Shown: piece after piece, positions 27,317 to 38,475 of the stretch
Position numbering within the stretch: the stretch's first letter is position 1
Layout of the letters: every line of letters starts with the position of its first letter
Source of the DNA: Vibrio echinoideorum
GTDB lineage: Bacteria > Pseudomonadota > Gammaproteobacteria > Enterobacterales > Vibrionaceae
DNA: 64,000 nt
NCBI RefSeq assembly: GCF_024347455.1
Contig: NZ_AP025483.1
Coordinates: 558,001 to 622,000, forward strand
Direction: 5' to 3'
Program-made: the position numbers and the translations under genes
The notes under the pieces: generated by a model
What the model was told of the DNA's origin: nothing
Databases searched by the model: none
Seen by the model: only the letters and a program-made list of their open reading frames with translations

Positions 27317-28060
27317 TTAGCTATTGATAAATTCAACGGCTTGTTTTAGTTGTATTTGAGTACTGCTGAGCTCTGCTTTATAGCAAAGCACTTCAACTCC
27401 AGCGTCTTGTGCTTGTTTTAGTAATAACGAATATTTGGCGTCTATATGGTGTGCCGCGGACACTTTTTCAATGCCTGAATGCAAAACAGTGAATAAAAGT
27501 ACGGCTCTATTTCCAGATTCGACCATTTCTGTGAGTTCACGCAGATGTTTTTGGCCTCTGGTTGTCACTGCATCAGGGAAAAAACCTTGCCCCTTCGTAG
27601 ACGTTTCTTGTTTAGTTGACGTTTGTTGCTCGTCGAGCAAAGTGACGCTTTTTACTTCAATATAACAAGGCGGCTTTTCGTTATCTTCAAGCAGAATATC
27701 AATTCGACTATTCTCACTGCCATACTTAACTTCAGTCCGTAACGCGTTGTATCCTAAGAGTTCAACTATAGTCCCATTTTCAATTGCTTCCACTGCAAGC
27801 TGGTTTGCTCGCGCAGTATTTACACAAATACGGTGACCTTTGTCTGTTTCTGAGATCTCCCAGCTGTTTGGGTATTTTCTTTTTGCGTTATCTGATGTTG
27901 AGTACCACACCGTGTTGCCTGGGGTAGCGCATCCCGTCATCGCTCCGGTGTTAGCACAGTGAATAGTACGCTCGCTGCCGTCTGGAAGTTTGATGTCAGT
28001 GAGAAAACGTTTATAGCGTTTGATAAGAGTCGCTGGCTCTAATGGAGGATTGAAGTGCAT
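27317..28060 (-). CDS. sfsA: SfsA family nucleic-acid-binding protein / putative nuclease
   Basis: Homologue of E. coli sugar fermentation stimulation protein A. The 247 residues contain the OB-like N-terminal half ([24 protein letters not shown]) and a nuclease-like C-terminal half with SRIDILL and [10 protein letters not shown]. It is 13 residues longer than E. coli SfsA (234); the extra length falls in a Thr/Ser/Lys-rich insert after VTLLDEQ in which STK occurs twice, just before the conserved [15 protein letters not shown]. The gene is divergent from hrpB with only 34 nt between starts. Cellular role is poorly defined. Confidence 0.93.
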   Translation of the reverse strand: MHFNPPLEPATLIKRYKRFLTDIKLPDGSERTIHCANTGAMTGCATPGNTVWYSTSDNAKRKYPNSWEISETDKGHRICVNTARANQLAVEAIENGTIVELLGYNALRTEVKYGSENSRIDILLEDNEKPPCYIEVKSVTLLDEQQTSTKQETSTKGQGFFPDAVTTRGQKHLRELTEMVESGNRAVLLFTVLHSGIEKVSAAHHIDAKYSLLLKQAQDAGVEVLCYKAELSSTQIQLKQAVEFINS

Positions 28061-28094
28061 ATTACTTATTTAGACAGGTAGGTTTTTATGTACA

Positions 28095-30593
28095 ATGTTG
28101 CCAACATTACACCACAAGGTTCTCCCATTGCCACAACTGCCCATTGAAGCTGTGATACCAGATCTGCTCGCTGGTATAAAAACACACACTCAACTTATTC
28201 TAAAGGCCGCTCCCGGTGCAGGTAAGTCAACATTCTTTCCCTTACAGCTTGTTAAGACCAATGCCGTTCAAGGCAAAATTATCATGCTTGAACCAAGGCG
28301 TTTAGCCGCAAGGAATATTGCGACTTACTTAGCGAGCCAATTGGGAGAGAAGGTGGGGAAAAGCATTGGTTTTAGAGTTCGTGGTGAATCTAAAACCAGC
28401 AGCTCGACGCGCTTGGAAATCGTTACCGAAGGAATCATGACGAGAATGATCCAAACCGACCCTGAATTGACTGGGGTTGATATGGTGATCTTTGATGAGT
28501 TTCATGAGCGCAGTATCCATGCAGATACCGCGCTGGCCTTTAGTCTCGAGATCCAAGAAGCACTGCGTGATGATCTAAAAGTGGTGGTGATGTCGGCGAC
28601 GTTAGATCAACAAGCTTTGCAATCATTGTTACCCAACGCCAAATACGTTGAATCTAAAGGACGCACCTTTCCTGTTGATTTTCGCTATCAACCTCTTAAC
28701 TCAAATGATTACTTGGCCCCTAAGATGGCCAACGTGATTCGCTCTCTGATGGAGAAACAGTCCGGCTCACTTTTGGCTTTCTTGCCGGGTGTCTCGGCGA
28801 TTAAACAGGTCGAATCTCAACTAGAACAACTCGCCAGAGATATCGATGTGTGCCCTCTGTATGGGCAACTCAGCTTTCCTCAACAACAAAAAGCGATCGC
28901 GCCATCGAAACAAGGGCGTCGAAAAGTGGTGTTGGCCACTAACATTGCTGAAACCTCTTTGACGATTGAAGGCATTCGATTAGTCGTCGATTCAGGGTTA
29001 GAACGAGTTGCAAAGTTTGATTTGAAAACGGGTATTACTAAGCTTGAACAAGTGAAAATCTCGCAGTCTTCTGCTGAACAAAGAGCAGGGCGAGCGGGAC
29101 GAATTGAAGAGGGGCTGTGTGTACGTTTGTACAGCGAAACACAGCTGATGCAGCAACCTGCTGTGCCAGAACCTGAGATTCTTCATTCTGATTTGTCTTC
29201 GTTGGTGTCTGAATTGACGCAATGGGGAGCCTCAAGTGCTGATGAATTACAATGGTTAGACCTCCCACCGAAAGCCTCAACAGAACAAGCCAAGCAACTC
29301 TTACAAAACCTGGAACTGTTAGACGGTAATGGTCAATTTACGGCATTAGGAAAACAGGCTCAACGCTTAGGGCTTGAACCTCGCATCGCCAGTATGTTGG
29401 TTAAAGCGCAGCAAAGCAGCCAAGAACTATTGAATGTCGCGATTGTTGCTGCCGCTTTACTTGAAGAGCCAGAACGCAACGTGACGAATATTCAGCATTC
29501 GTTGCACCGACTGAAGCAAAGAAAACACTCAAAAAATAGCGTTGTGATGCAGCGAGCGAAAAGTCTCGCCAGCAAACTCAAACATCACTTAGATTTGTCA
29601 CAACTTGACGAATCATTGCTACCATTAGTGCTTTGTTTTGCATTTCCAGATCGTATAGCTCAATCAAGAAGTGTAACTGGTAATGCTTTTCTTCTTGCTA
29701 ACGGCCACGGTGCTGAGGTTCGTGATGATGACCCATTGGCGAACAATGACTATATCGTAGTGATTGATTTGATGCGTAGCACAGGGCGAGCCAGCCAGAT
29801 TTTCTTAGCCACTGCCGTTGATATTTCGCAGCTAGAAGCTGAATTCCCAAAACTGTTTGTGCGTTCAGATTACGCCGATTGGGATGAGAAACGTGGCCGC
29901 TTAGTGGCAGAGCAGCGAGTGTCTTTGGGTAAGTTGATTATCAGCACCAAAGCTTTACCTGAGCCAGATGCTAATCAGGCGAGCAAAGCGCTACTCAATT
30001 ATATCGCTCGATGCGGACTAGATCGCTTACATTGGACACCTTCGGCTAGGCAGCTCGTTGAGCGTGTACGCTGTGCAGATCTTTGGATGTCTGAACATGA
30101 TTGGCCAGCGATGGATGATGCGAGCTTAATTGAACATATTGATGAGTGGCTTTCGCCGTATTTGAATGGCATTAAGTCTGCCAAAGGGCTGTCGAATGTA
30201 TCGATTGAACAAGCACTGTCGGCATACCTTGGATGGCCTTTGAATCAAGAAATCGACCAATGGCTGCCAACGAACCACCTGATGCCAACAGGCAGTAAAA
30301 AGGCGATTCGCTACCAGTATCAGTCTGAGCCTGTGATCTCAGTTCGAATGCAGGAAGTCTTTGGTGAACAAGACTCGCCATTGATAGCGCAAGGGCGTAA
30401 GAAAGTGGTGCTTGAGCTACTTTCTCCAGCTCAACGACCATTGCAAATCACTCAAGATTTAGCTGGCTTTTGGGCTGGTGCGTACAAAGAAGTACAAAAA
30501 GAAATGAAAGGCCGTTACCCAAAACATCCTTGGCCAGATGACCCTGCTAACCATGTAGCAACCACTAAAACCAAACGACAGTTGAATCGATGA
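28095..30593 (+). CDS. hrpB: ATP-dependent RNA helicase HrpB
   Basis: DEAH-box type helicase of 832 residues. The N-terminal helicase core shows Walker A APGAGKST (about 40-47), the DEFH motif in IFDEFHERS, SAT in VMSATLD, and QRAGRAGR in the C-terminal RecA domain, followed by HA2 and HrpB-specific C-terminal domains. The physiological substrate is not established. Its stop overlaps the mrcB start by 4 nt (ATGA), so the two genes are translationally coupled, as in E. coli. Confidence 0.95.
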   Translation: MLPTLHHKVLPLPQLPIEAVIPDLLAGIKTHTQLILKAAPGAGKSTFFPLQLVKTNAVQGKIIMLEPRRLAARNIATYLASQLGEKVGKSIGFRVRGESKTSSSTRLEIVTEGIMTRMIQTDPELTGVDMVIFDEFHERSIHADTALAFSLEIQEALRDDLKVVVMSATLDQQALQSLLPNAKYVESKGRTFPVDFRYQPLNSNDYLAPKMANVIRSLMEKQSGSLLAFLPGVSAIKQVESQLEQLARDIDVCPLYGQLSFPQQQKAIAPSKQGRRKVVLATNIAETSLTIEGIRLVVDSGLERVAKFDLKTGITKLEQVKISQSSAEQRAGRAGRIEEGLCVRLYSETQLMQQPAVPEPEILHSDLSSLVSELTQWGASSADELQWLDLPPKASTEQAKQLLQNLELLDGNGQFTALGKQAQRLGLEPRIASMLVKAQQSSQELLNVAIVAAALLEEPERNVTNIQHSLHRLKQRKHSKNSVVMQRAKSLASKLKHHLDLSQLDESLLPLVLCFAFPDRIAQSRSVTGNAFLLANGHGAEVRDDDPLANNDYIVVIDLMRSTGRASQIFLATAVDISQLEAEFPKLFVRSDYADWDEKRGRLVAEQRVSLGKLIISTKALPEPDANQASKALLNYIARCGLDRLHWTPSARQLVERVRCADLWMSEHDWPAMDDASLIEHIDEWLSPYLNGIKSAKGLSNVSIEQALSAYLGWPLNQEIDQWLPTNHLMPTGSKKAIRYQYQSEPVISVRMQEVFGEQDSPLIAQGRKKVVLELLSPAQRPLQITQDLAGFWAGAYKEVQKEMKGRYPKHPWPDDPANHVATTKTKRQLNR

Positions 30594-32989
30594 TGACCAA
30601 AATGTTAACGCCAAAAAAGGCACCACCTAAAAAAGCGCCAGCAAAGAAGTCACCAGCGACCAAAACCAAGCCTAGAAAGCCAAGAGCAGCAGCGAAAAAG
30701 ACTAAACCTAAAGCTAAGCCGTCTGGCAAGAGAGGTTGGTTGAAGATCCTGTGGGGCATTTCTTGGAAAGCAGGTTTGGCACTTGCTGCATTGCTGTTGT
30801 TCGTCGGAATTTATTTAGATTCCGTGGTTAAGCAACGCTTTGAAGGCCAGTTATTTGACCTGCCAACCATTGTGTATGCTCGTGTGTTGGATCTATCTCC
30901 GGGTACTCAAGTTAACTTGATACAAGTGAAGAATGAGCTGGATGTACTTAACTATCGGAAGGTGAATTCTCCTCGTCATCCAGGAGAGTACTCTTCATCC
31001 TCAACCAAGATTGAAATGATTCGTCGACCGTTCGAGTTTGTTGATGGGCCAGAAGCGGACCGCCATGTGATGCTGCATTTCAATGGCAACGAATTAACTC
31101 GTATTCAGTCGCTAGAGAAAACAGGCGACATGGGTTACCTGCGTGTTGAACCGAAAATGCTTGGAATGCTTGAAAAAAGTAATGATGAGCAGCGTTTGTT
31201 CTTAAAACGCAACCAGTTCCCTGAAGTGATGGTCGATGCATTATTGGCCACCGAAGACCGAAACTTCTATCAACATGATGGTGTATCACCGCTCGCGATA
31301 GCACGTGCGATGGTGGTTAACGTTAAAGCAGGGAGAACGGTGCAAGGTGGCAGTACGCTGACTCAACAGTTGGCAAAAAACCTGTTCTTATCCAGTGAGC
31401 GCACACTGTGGCGTAAGGTTCGCGAAGCCTATATTGCACTTATCTTGGATCATCGTTACAGCAAAGACCGCATCTTAGAAGCCTACTTAAACGAGGTTTA
31501 TCTTGGGCAAAATGGTGGACAAGCGATTCATGGTTTTGGTTTAGCATCTCGCTTGTACTTCGGACAACCCATTCAAGAACTCCGAATCGACCAACTAGCA
31601 CTGCTTGTCGGTATGGTGAAAGGACCTTCGTATTACAACCCAGTTCGTTACCCTGAACGCGCAAAAGCACGACGTGATTTGGTTCTGCGTCTGTTGATGC
31701 AACAAGACATACTGACATCTAAACAGTATGAAGAAGCGGCAAGTCGCGACCTGGACATTCAAGATAACCCTCGTATTGCCAGCCGTCAGCCAGCTTACTT
31801 CCAACAAGTTAATATTGAACTTAAGAAATATGTTGGCGATCGATTTGAGGCTCAAAAAGGTATCAGAGTCTTTACTTCTCTCGATCCGGTCTCCCAAGAC
31901 AAGCTAGAGAAATCGATAGCGCGTAAAGTGCCTGACTTGTCAAAAACGGCGGGTAATAAGCTTGAAGCAGCTGCAATTGCAGTTGATCGAAATACCGGTG
32001 AAATCCGAGCTATGGTAGGCGGTAAACGTACCGGTTACGATGGCTTTAATCGCGCTTTAAATGCAAGTCGTCCTATTGGTTCATTAGTTAAGCCTGCAAT
32101 CTACCTGACAGCATTAGAACAACCACAGAAGTACACATTGGCGACAACCTTGATGGATACGCCATTGAGTTTGAAAGGCAGTAAAGGCAGTGTATGGAGC
32201 CCTAGGAACTTCGACCGTAAGTTCCGTGGCGAAGTACCATTATATGTGGCGCTTTCTAAGTCTTATAACGTGCCAACCGTTCGCTTAGGGATGCAGTTAG
32301 GCATTGATAGTGTTTCAGAAACGATCGGAAAATTGGGTGTAGATAAAAACGAGATTCGTCCGGTGCCATCGATGTTTTTGGGTTCATTTTCACTAACACC
32401 GTTTCAGGTAGCACAGATGTATCAGACGATTACCAATTCTGGCCGTATTGCGCCTTTGTCTGCGCTTCGTTCTGTGGTTGATAATGAAGGTGAGGTTTTG
32501 TATCAGTCGATTCCTCGCGTGTCACAAAGCGTTGATCAGCAAGCCGCTTGGCTAACAACCTATGCGATGAAGCGTGGTGTGTCGGAAGGTACTGGTCGTT
32601 TCTTACAAGGTCAGTTTGCATGGGCTGGATTAGCCGGTAAAACGGGAACCAGTAACGATAGCCGAGACAGTTGGTTTGTTGGTGTGGATGGACGTGAAGT
32701 AACCACAATTTGGTTAGGACGTGATGACAATAAACCGACCAAATTGACAGGCTCTAGTGGTGCATTACGTGTTTATGCTGATTACTTGAAACAGAGAACG
32801 CCAGAGCAACTACTATTGCCTTGGCCGACCGGAATCGCGACAGCCCACTTTACTCGAACGCCGGAAGGCGCTTTAGAATTAGACTGCGATGGCGCCGTTA
32901 AATTGCCGGTGTGGGATGAGAGTGGAAATATTAAAAAGGGTTGTGAAAGTCAACCAAAACAGTGGCTAAAAAAGCTTTTTCAGTGGTAA
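30590..32989 (+). CDS. mrcB: Penicillin-binding protein 1B
   Basis: Bifunctional peptidoglycan synthase anchored in the inner membrane. In its 799 residues: a very basic Lys/Pro/Ala-rich cytoplasmic tail (1-48), a transmembrane helix (about 56-76), the UB2H domain that binds LpoB, the GT51 glycosyltransferase with catalytic Glu222 (ATEDRNFYQHDG), and the transpeptidase with Ser498-x-x-Lys501 (GSLVKP), Ser558-Tyr-Asn560 and Lys684-Thr-Gly686. All active-site residues are intact. Confidence 0.97.
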   Translation: MMTKMLTPKKAPPKKAPAKKSPATKTKPRKPRAAAKKTKPKAKPSGKRGWLKILWGISWKAGLALAALLLFVGIYLDSVVKQRFEGQLFDLPTIVYARVLDLSPGTQVNLIQVKNELDVLNYRKVNSPRHPGEYSSSSTKIEMIRRPFEFVDGPEADRHVMLHFNGNELTRIQSLEKTGDMGYLRVEPKMLGMLEKSNDEQRLFLKRNQFPEVMVDALLATEDRNFYQHDGVSPLAIARAMVVNVKAGRTVQGGSTLTQQLAKNLFLSSERTLWRKVREAYIALILDHRYSKDRILEAYLNEVYLGQNGGQAIHGFGLASRLYFGQPIQELRIDQLALLVGMVKGPSYYNPVRYPERAKARRDLVLRLLMQQDILTSKQYEEAASRDLDIQDNPRIASRQPAYFQQVNIELKKYVGDRFEAQKGIRVFTSLDPVSQDKLEKSIARKVPDLSKTAGNKLEAAAIAVDRNTGEIRAMVGGKRTGYDGFNRALNASRPIGSLVKPAIYLTALEQPQKYTLATTLMDTPLSLKGSKGSVWSPRNFDRKFRGEVPLYVALSKSYNVPTVRLGMQLGIDSVSETIGKLGVDKNEIRPVPSMFLGSFSLTPFQVAQMYQTITNSGRIAPLSALRSVVDNEGEVLYQSIPRVSQSVDQQAAWLTTYAMKRGVSEGTGRFLQGQFAWAGLAGKTGTSNDSRDSWFVGVDGREVTTIWLGRDDNKPTKLTGSSGALRVYADYLKQRTPEQLLLPWPTGIATAHFTRTPEGALELDCDGAVKLPVWDESGNIKKGCESQPKQWLKKLFQW

Positions 32990-33026
32990 AGTCATAACAG
33001 AAAAGAATGACAAGGATAGTTAAATA

Positions 33027-35360
33027 ATGATTTCTCGTTGGTTAGTGAGCGGCTTAGGTATTGTCGGTACGGTGATCAGTTTCCAGCTGTTTGCATCTAC
33101 CGTGACAAAAGTTGATCAATCTCAACAGGCTGAACAAGCTCATAAAAGACCAACGGTTGCCGTTGTTCTTGCCGGTGGCGGAGCAAAAGGTGCTGCTCAT
33201 ATTGGCGTTCTTAAAGCCCTAGAAGAGATGCAAATCCCTGTCGATTATATTACTGGCACTAGTATGGGCTCCTATGTTGGTGGGCTTTATGCGACAGGTA
33301 TGAGCGCAGACGAGATCGAGAGCTTTATTTATACGGTTGATTGGAATCGCGGCTACCGTGACCGCGTTAACCGTAGTGATCGTCGTGTGCGTGACAAAGA
33401 ATATGAAGACCGCTATCAACTGAATACCGACCTTGGTTTAGGTTGGGGAGAAATCAAAGCAAGGAAAGGTGTGGTTCAAGGTCAGAATATGTTGCGTATT
33501 CTACGTGAAACTACAGGTAACTTATCTCCATTTGATTCCTTTGATCAACTTGCAATTCCTTACCGTTCGGTTGCCACCGATATTATCAAACTCGAAGAAG
33601 TCGTTATCGACCATGGCCATCTAGTTGATGCCATGATGGCAAGTATGTCTGTGCCAGGTGCTTTGCCGCCTTATGAAGTTGATGGACGAATGCTGGTCGA
33701 TGGTGGTGTAACCAACAACATGCCGGTTGATGTTGCCAGAGCAATGGGAGCCGATATCGTTATTGCGGTCGATATCAGTTCGAACTACAAAGACAAAGAA
33801 GACTTCACGACCTTCCTATCTGCGGCTGACCAACTCTCCAACTACCTGGTTCGTCGTAGCACTCAAGAGCAAGCTGAGACATTAACAGACGACGATGTGT
33901 TCTTACGCCCTGATGTTGGGCAAATGGACACCACGGAATTTGATAAAATGCCGGGTGCCTATCAAGCGGGTTATGATGCAGCGCGCGAGTACAGCTCTGA
34001 GCTTTCTAAGCTATCACTCTCTAACGCGGATTATCAGAAGTATATCGAGCATAAACAACAAGCTCGAAAACAATTAAAACACGGTGATCAAACCGTCGTC
34101 GATAAGGTAGTTATCAATAATAACAGCCACTATTCCGATAAATTGATTGAAAATCGTTTGCACCTCGACCCTGGAAAGATCCTTAAAACCAGTGAAATTG
34201 AATCTCAGGTTAAAGATCTTTATGCATTAGATCGTTTTGAATTGATTACTTATGAGTTTGAAAATGTCGATGGTGAAGATCAACTGCAGGTTGATGTGAA
34301 TGAAAAATCATGGGGCCCTAATTACCTTAACTTTCGATTTTATCTTGAAGATGATTTTGCTACCGAGAGCCAGTATTCAATAGGGATGTCTGCGAACTTT
34401 ACGGATATTAATTCACATGGTGCGGAGCTAAGAACGAATGTAGAAATGGGCACAGATAAGCTCATCGAGGCAGAGCTGTTTTCTCCTTTTTTCTCAAGCC
34501 ATAAGCTATTTACCTCGGCATCACTGGTCTATAGCAATCAAAAACGAAACCTGCCTGCCAATATTGACGATATCGAAGAGCCGGGTCTTGAAGTAACTCA
34601 AGATTATTTGCCGATGACGTATAAAGAGTTTATTAGCGAGTTAGCATTAGGTTATCAACCAACGCTATGGCAAGAGTTGAAAGTAGGTCTTCGATATACG
34701 GATGGTGATATTGAAGTTGCATCTTTGCCGTCACTTGGCGGTGGTTCTTATAAACGTACCGGTGCTTTTATGAGTTATCGATTAGATACCCTCGATAACT
34801 TTAGCTTGCCGACGGAAGGTTACTTTGTTGACCTGGAATACCTGATTACCCATGATGAATTTGATTCAGATACAACGATCTCTGATACGGCGTTGACGAC
34901 AGAAAGCGATACCGTCTATGAGTTTTCAGCTAATTTTATGGCGGCACAAAGTATTGAGAAGCATACTTTAGTCGCAAAGTTGGATTACGGTATTGTTGAA
35001 AGTAAGAACTCTATCTTTCCAATCGACCCTAAAGAGCTCGGTGGTTTCCTTAACTTGTCCGGTATCCCAAGAAACAGCATGATAGGCCAGAACTTAGCCT
35101 ATACGAGTTTGATCTATCGTTATAAGTGGTTTGAAAATGACTTTGGCCTCTTTAAGTCGCCATTCTACGTGGGTGCGTCCATTGAGCATGGTGGTGTATG
35201 GTCGAACAATGATCTGAGCATTGACGAAGCGCCAATGTTCACCGCTGGCTCGGTCTTTGCCGGAGTCGACTCCCCTGTAGGACCAATTATTTTGGCTTAT
35301 GGTAGAACCGAAGATAACTACGACTCGGTTTACTTAATTATCGGAACATCTTACAAATAA
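33027..35360 (+). CDS. Patatin-like phospholipase fused to POTRA and Omp85-type barrel
   Basis: A 777-residue outer-membrane or autotransporter-like protein with three parts: a signal peptide (about 1-23), a patatin lipase domain (about 42-330) with oxyanion GGGAKGAAHIG, nucleophile Ser79 in GTSMG and catalytic Asp225 in DGG, then a POTRA-like segment and a C-terminal 16-strand-type surface-antigen (Omp85/BamA-like) barrel ending in aromatic-rich strands. This is the domain order of Pseudomonas PlpD (type Vd secretion), where the lipase is carried across the outer membrane. Whether the lipase is released or stays attached is not shown by sequence. Confidence 0.9.
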   Translation: MISRWLVSGLGIVGTVISFQLFASTVTKVDQSQQAEQAHKRPTVAVVLAGGGAKGAAHIGVLKALEEMQIPVDYITGTSMGSYVGGLYATGMSADEIESFIYTVDWNRGYRDRVNRSDRRVRDKEYEDRYQLNTDLGLGWGEIKARKGVVQGQNMLRILRETTGNLSPFDSFDQLAIPYRSVATDIIKLEEVVIDHGHLVDAMMASMSVPGALPPYEVDGRMLVDGGVTNNMPVDVARAMGADIVIAVDISSNYKDKEDFTTFLSAADQLSNYLVRRSTQEQAETLTDDDVFLRPDVGQMDTTEFDKMPGAYQAGYDAAREYSSELSKLSLSNADYQKYIEHKQQARKQLKHGDQTVVDKVVINNNSHYSDKLIENRLHLDPGKILKTSEIESQVKDLYALDRFELITYEFENVDGEDQLQVDVNEKSWGPNYLNFRFYLEDDFATESQYSIGMSANFTDINSHGAELRTNVEMGTDKLIEAELFSPFFSSHKLFTSASLVYSNQKRNLPANIDDIEEPGLEVTQDYLPMTYKEFISELALGYQPTLWQELKVGLRYTDGDIEVASLPSLGGGSYKRTGAFMSYRLDTLDNFSLPTEGYFVDLEYLITHDEFDSDTTISDTALTTESDTVYEFSANFMAAQSIEKHTLVAKLDYGIVESKNSIFPIDPKELGGFLNLSGIPRNSMIGQNLAYTSLIYRYKWFENDFGLFKSPFYVGASIEHGGVWSNNDLSIDEAPMFTAGSVFAGVDSPVGPIILAYGRTEDNYDSVYLIIGTSYK

Positions 35361-35632
35361 ACATGCGTGGGATAGCTCTTTTTCCGACTAAATAGGCAAA
35401 AATCGTAGGACTTTCGTCTTAACTTGCTATGTTGGTCAAAATGATAAGATTTTAATTTAACGTTAAATTTGCTATTCTACCGCCCACAGTTTGGCCTCTA
35501 TGATGCCGCTCATCAATACAAATTGAATGACAAAAATGGCAATGGAGAGCCAAGTTTCCAAGGATGTTCACTTCTTTATTTTACTAATAATTATGAAGAT
35601 AAGAAGTGAACCGCAATGAGAGGAAAAAAGTC

Positions 35633-38221
35633 GTGCTTGAAGCCTACCGTAAACACGTCGAAGAACGTGCTGCCGAGGGAGTTGTTCCAAGACCACTAGA
35701 TGCTGAGCAAGTCGCTGGCCTAGTTGAACTTCTAAAGAACCCACCTCAAGGTGAAGAAGAATACCTTCTTGACCTACTAGAAAACCGAATTCCACCAGGC
35801 GTTGATGAAGCTGCTTATGTAAAAGCTGGCTTCTTGACGGCGATTACGAAAGGTGAAGTAGCCTCTCCACTAGTGAGCAAAGTAAAAGCGGCTCAGCTGC
35901 TTGGTACTATGCAAGGTGGCTACAACATCGAATCTCTAGTATCTCTACTAGAAGATGCAGAGCTTGCTCCAATTGCTGTTAAAGCTCTTTCTCATACTCT
36001 GCTTATGTTCGATGCTTTCTACGATGTAGAAGAGAAAGCGAAAGCAGGTAACGCTTCAGCACAACAAGTACTTCAATCTTGGGCTGATGCGGAATGGTTT
36101 ACAGCGAAAAACAAAGTAGCTGAAAAAATCACCGTTAAAGTATTTAAAGTCACGGGTGAAACGAACACCGATGACCTATCTCCAGCTCCTGATGCATGGT
36201 CACGCCCAGATATCCCAGTACACGCAAAAGCGATGCTGAAGATGGAACGTGAAGGTATCAATCCTGATGAGCAGGGCAACGTTGGTCCAATCAATCAAAT
36301 TGAAGAAATGCAAAAAGACGGCATTCCACTGGCATACGTTGGTGATGTTGTTGGTACCGGGTCTTCACGTAAGTCGGCAACTAACTCAGTGCTTTGGTTT
36401 ATGGGTGAAGATATCCCATTCGTACCAAACAAGCGCACGGGTGGTGTTTGCCTAGGTGGTAAAATTGCCCCAATCTTCTACAACACAATGGAAGATTCTG
36501 GCGCACTACCAATTGAACTAAACGTTCAAGACATGAACATGGGCGATATCATTGATATCTACCCATATGAAGGTGTTGTGCATAAAAACGGTTCTGTGAT
36601 TTCAAACTTTGAACTAAGCAAAGTATTGCTAGATGAAGTTCGTGCTGGTGGTCGTATTCCACTGATCATTGGTCGTGGCTTAACGGGTCGTGCTCGTGAC
36701 GCTCTAGGTCTAGCTGAAACTGATTTGTTTGCTAAACCAATCGACCCTTCAGCTTCTGACAAAGGCTACACGCTAGCTCAGAAAATGGTAGGTAAAGCAT
36801 GTGGCGTTGAAGGCGTACGTGCTGGTCAGTACTGTGAACCTAAAATGACAACAGTAGGCTCTCAAGATACTACGGGTCCTATGACGCGTGATGAGCTGAA
36901 AGATCTGGCTTGTCTTGGTTTCTCTGCTGACCTTGTTATGCAGTCTTTCTGTCACACATCTGCATACCCTAAACCAGTTGATGTAAACACTCACCATACG
37001 CTGCCTGATTTCATCATGAACCGTGCAGGTGTTTCACTTCGCCCGGGTGATGGTGTTATTCACTCATGGCTAAACCGTATGCTTCTGCCTGATACTGTTG
37101 GTACAGGTGGTGATTCGCATACTCGTTTCCCTCTAGGTATTTCGTTCCCAGCAGGTTCTGGCTTAGTAGCATTTGCTGCAGCAACAGGTGTTATGCCTCT
37201 TGATATGCCTGAATCAATCTTGGTTCGCTTTAAAGGTGAAATGCAGCCGGGTATCACGCTACGTGACCTTGTACATGCAATTCCTCTTTACGGTATCAAG
37301 CAAGGTTTACTGACCGTTGAAAAAGCCGGTAAGATCAATGAATTCTCTGGTCGTGTACTAGAGATTGAAGGTGTTGACCACCTGTCTGTTGAGCAAGCAT
37401 TTGAACTTTCAGATGCATCTGCTGAGCGTTCTGCTGCGGGTTGTACCGTTAAGCTGTCTCAAGAGTCTATCGAAGAGTATCTGAACTCGAACGTCGTTAT
37501 GCTTAAGTGGATGATCGCGGAAGGTTACGGTGATGTTCGTACTATCGAACGTCGTATTACGGCAATGGAAGAGTGGCTAGCGAACCCTGAGTTGCTTGCT
37601 GCTGATTCAGATGCTGAATACGCTCATGTTATCGAGATTGATCTTGCTGACATTGACCAACCAATCCTATGTGCACCGAATGATCCAGATGATGCTCGTC
37701 TTCTTTCTGACGTTCAAGGTACTGAGATTCAAGAAGTGTTCATCGGTTCTTGTATGACGAACATCGGTCACTTCCGTGCTGCAGGTAAGATGCTTGAAGA
37801 GTTTAATGGCTCTTTGAATACTCGCCTATGGGTTGCTCCGCCAACTAAGATGGATAAAGACCAACTGACAGAAGAAGGCTACTACGGCATCTTCGGTCGT
37901 GCTGGGGTTCGTATTGAAACCCCGGGTTGTTCATTATGTATGGGTAACCAAGCTCGTGTTGCTGATGCTTCGACGGTTATGTCTACGTCTACTCGTAACT
38001 TCCCGAACCGTTTGGGTAATGGTGCGAACGTTTATCTAGCTTCTGCTGAGCTTTCTGCTGTTGGTGCGATTCTTGGTCGTATTCCAACTAAAGAAGAGTA
38101 CTTAGCGTACGCTGAGAAGATTAATGCAACAGCTGCAGATACATACCGTTACCTGAATTTCCATAAAATGGGTCAGTACACGGAAAAAGCAGACACTGTT
38201 ATCTTCCAAGAGCCCGCATAA
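35633..38221 (+). CDS. acnB: Aconitate hydratase B (bifunctional, 2-methylisocitrate dehydratase)
   Basis: Main tricarboxylic-acid-cycle aconitase, 862 residues with the N-terminal HEAT-like domain typical of AcnB. Cluster ligands are visible in [10 protein letters not shown] and [11 protein letters not shown] near the C-terminus; the swivel domain precedes the catalytic core. The start is placed at the GTG at 35633, with GAGAGG 8 nt upstream and the family N-terminus [16 protein letters not shown]; a GTG 27 nt further upstream would add nine residues not seen in AcnB. Strong codon bias fits high expression. Confidence 0.96.
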   Translation: MLEAYRKHVEERAAEGVVPRPLDAEQVAGLVELLKNPPQGEEEYLLDLLENRIPPGVDEAAYVKAGFLTAITKGEVASPLVSKVKAAQLLGTMQGGYNIESLVSLLEDAELAPIAVKALSHTLLMFDAFYDVEEKAKAGNASAQQVLQSWADAEWFTAKNKVAEKITVKVFKVTGETNTDDLSPAPDAWSRPDIPVHAKAMLKMEREGINPDEQGNVGPINQIEEMQKDGIPLAYVGDVVGTGSSRKSATNSVLWFMGEDIPFVPNKRTGGVCLGGKIAPIFYNTMEDSGALPIELNVQDMNMGDIIDIYPYEGVVHKNGSVISNFELSKVLLDEVRAGGRIPLIIGRGLTGRARDALGLAETDLFAKPIDPSASDKGYTLAQKMVGKACGVEGVRAGQYCEPKMTTVGSQDTTGPMTRDELKDLACLGFSADLVMQSFCHTSAYPKPVDVNTHHTLPDFIMNRAGVSLRPGDGVIHSWLNRMLLPDTVGTGGDSHTRFPLGISFPAGSGLVAFAAATGVMPLDMPESILVRFKGEMQPGITLRDLVHAIPLYGIKQGLLTVEKAGKINEFSGRVLEIEGVDHLSVEQAFELSDASAERSAAGCTVKLSQESIEEYLNSNVVMLKWMIAEGYGDVRTIERRITAMEEWLANPELLAADSDAEYAHVIEIDLADIDQPILCAPNDPDDARLLSDVQGTEIQEVFIGSCMTNIGHFRAAGKMLEEFNGSLNTRLWVAPPTKMDKDQLTEEGYYGIFGRAGVRIETPGCSLCMGNQARVADASTVMSTSTRNFPNRLGNGANVYLASAELSAVGAILGRIPTKEEYLAYAEKINATAADTYRYLNFHKMGQYTEKADTVIFQEPA

Positions 38222-38282
38222 GCACTTTATAGATAGTAAGTCAGTACTTACTGCATTGCGGTAACGTACTCACTGTTAATAC

Positions 38283-38312
38283 AACGCCTTCTCTATACGA
38301 GAGGGCGTTTTT
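38283..38312 (+). terminator. Terminator after acnB
   Basis: AACGCCTTCTC (38283-38293 region) pairs with GAGAGGGCGTT through 11 bp with one G-T wobble around a 5-nt loop; a T-run follows. Confidence 0.88.
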
Positions 38313-38475
38313 GTTTATGCGTGTTGCTGGTGGCTTGTTCTTAGTGATTTGTTATTGGTGGTTTAGTGCAGCATTCAACACACTCGATCTCTCGTAGACT
38401 TAGCTATATACTCTCGCCTCATTTTTGCTACTACCTATTTATTGAACCTTCTTTTTATTAGAGCTTTGGAGCCTT

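Noticed and set aside
35606..35632. Upstream GTG as the acnB start
   Set aside because: Adds nine residues absent from AcnB; the GTG at 35633 has a better-placed GAGAGG and the family N-terminus.
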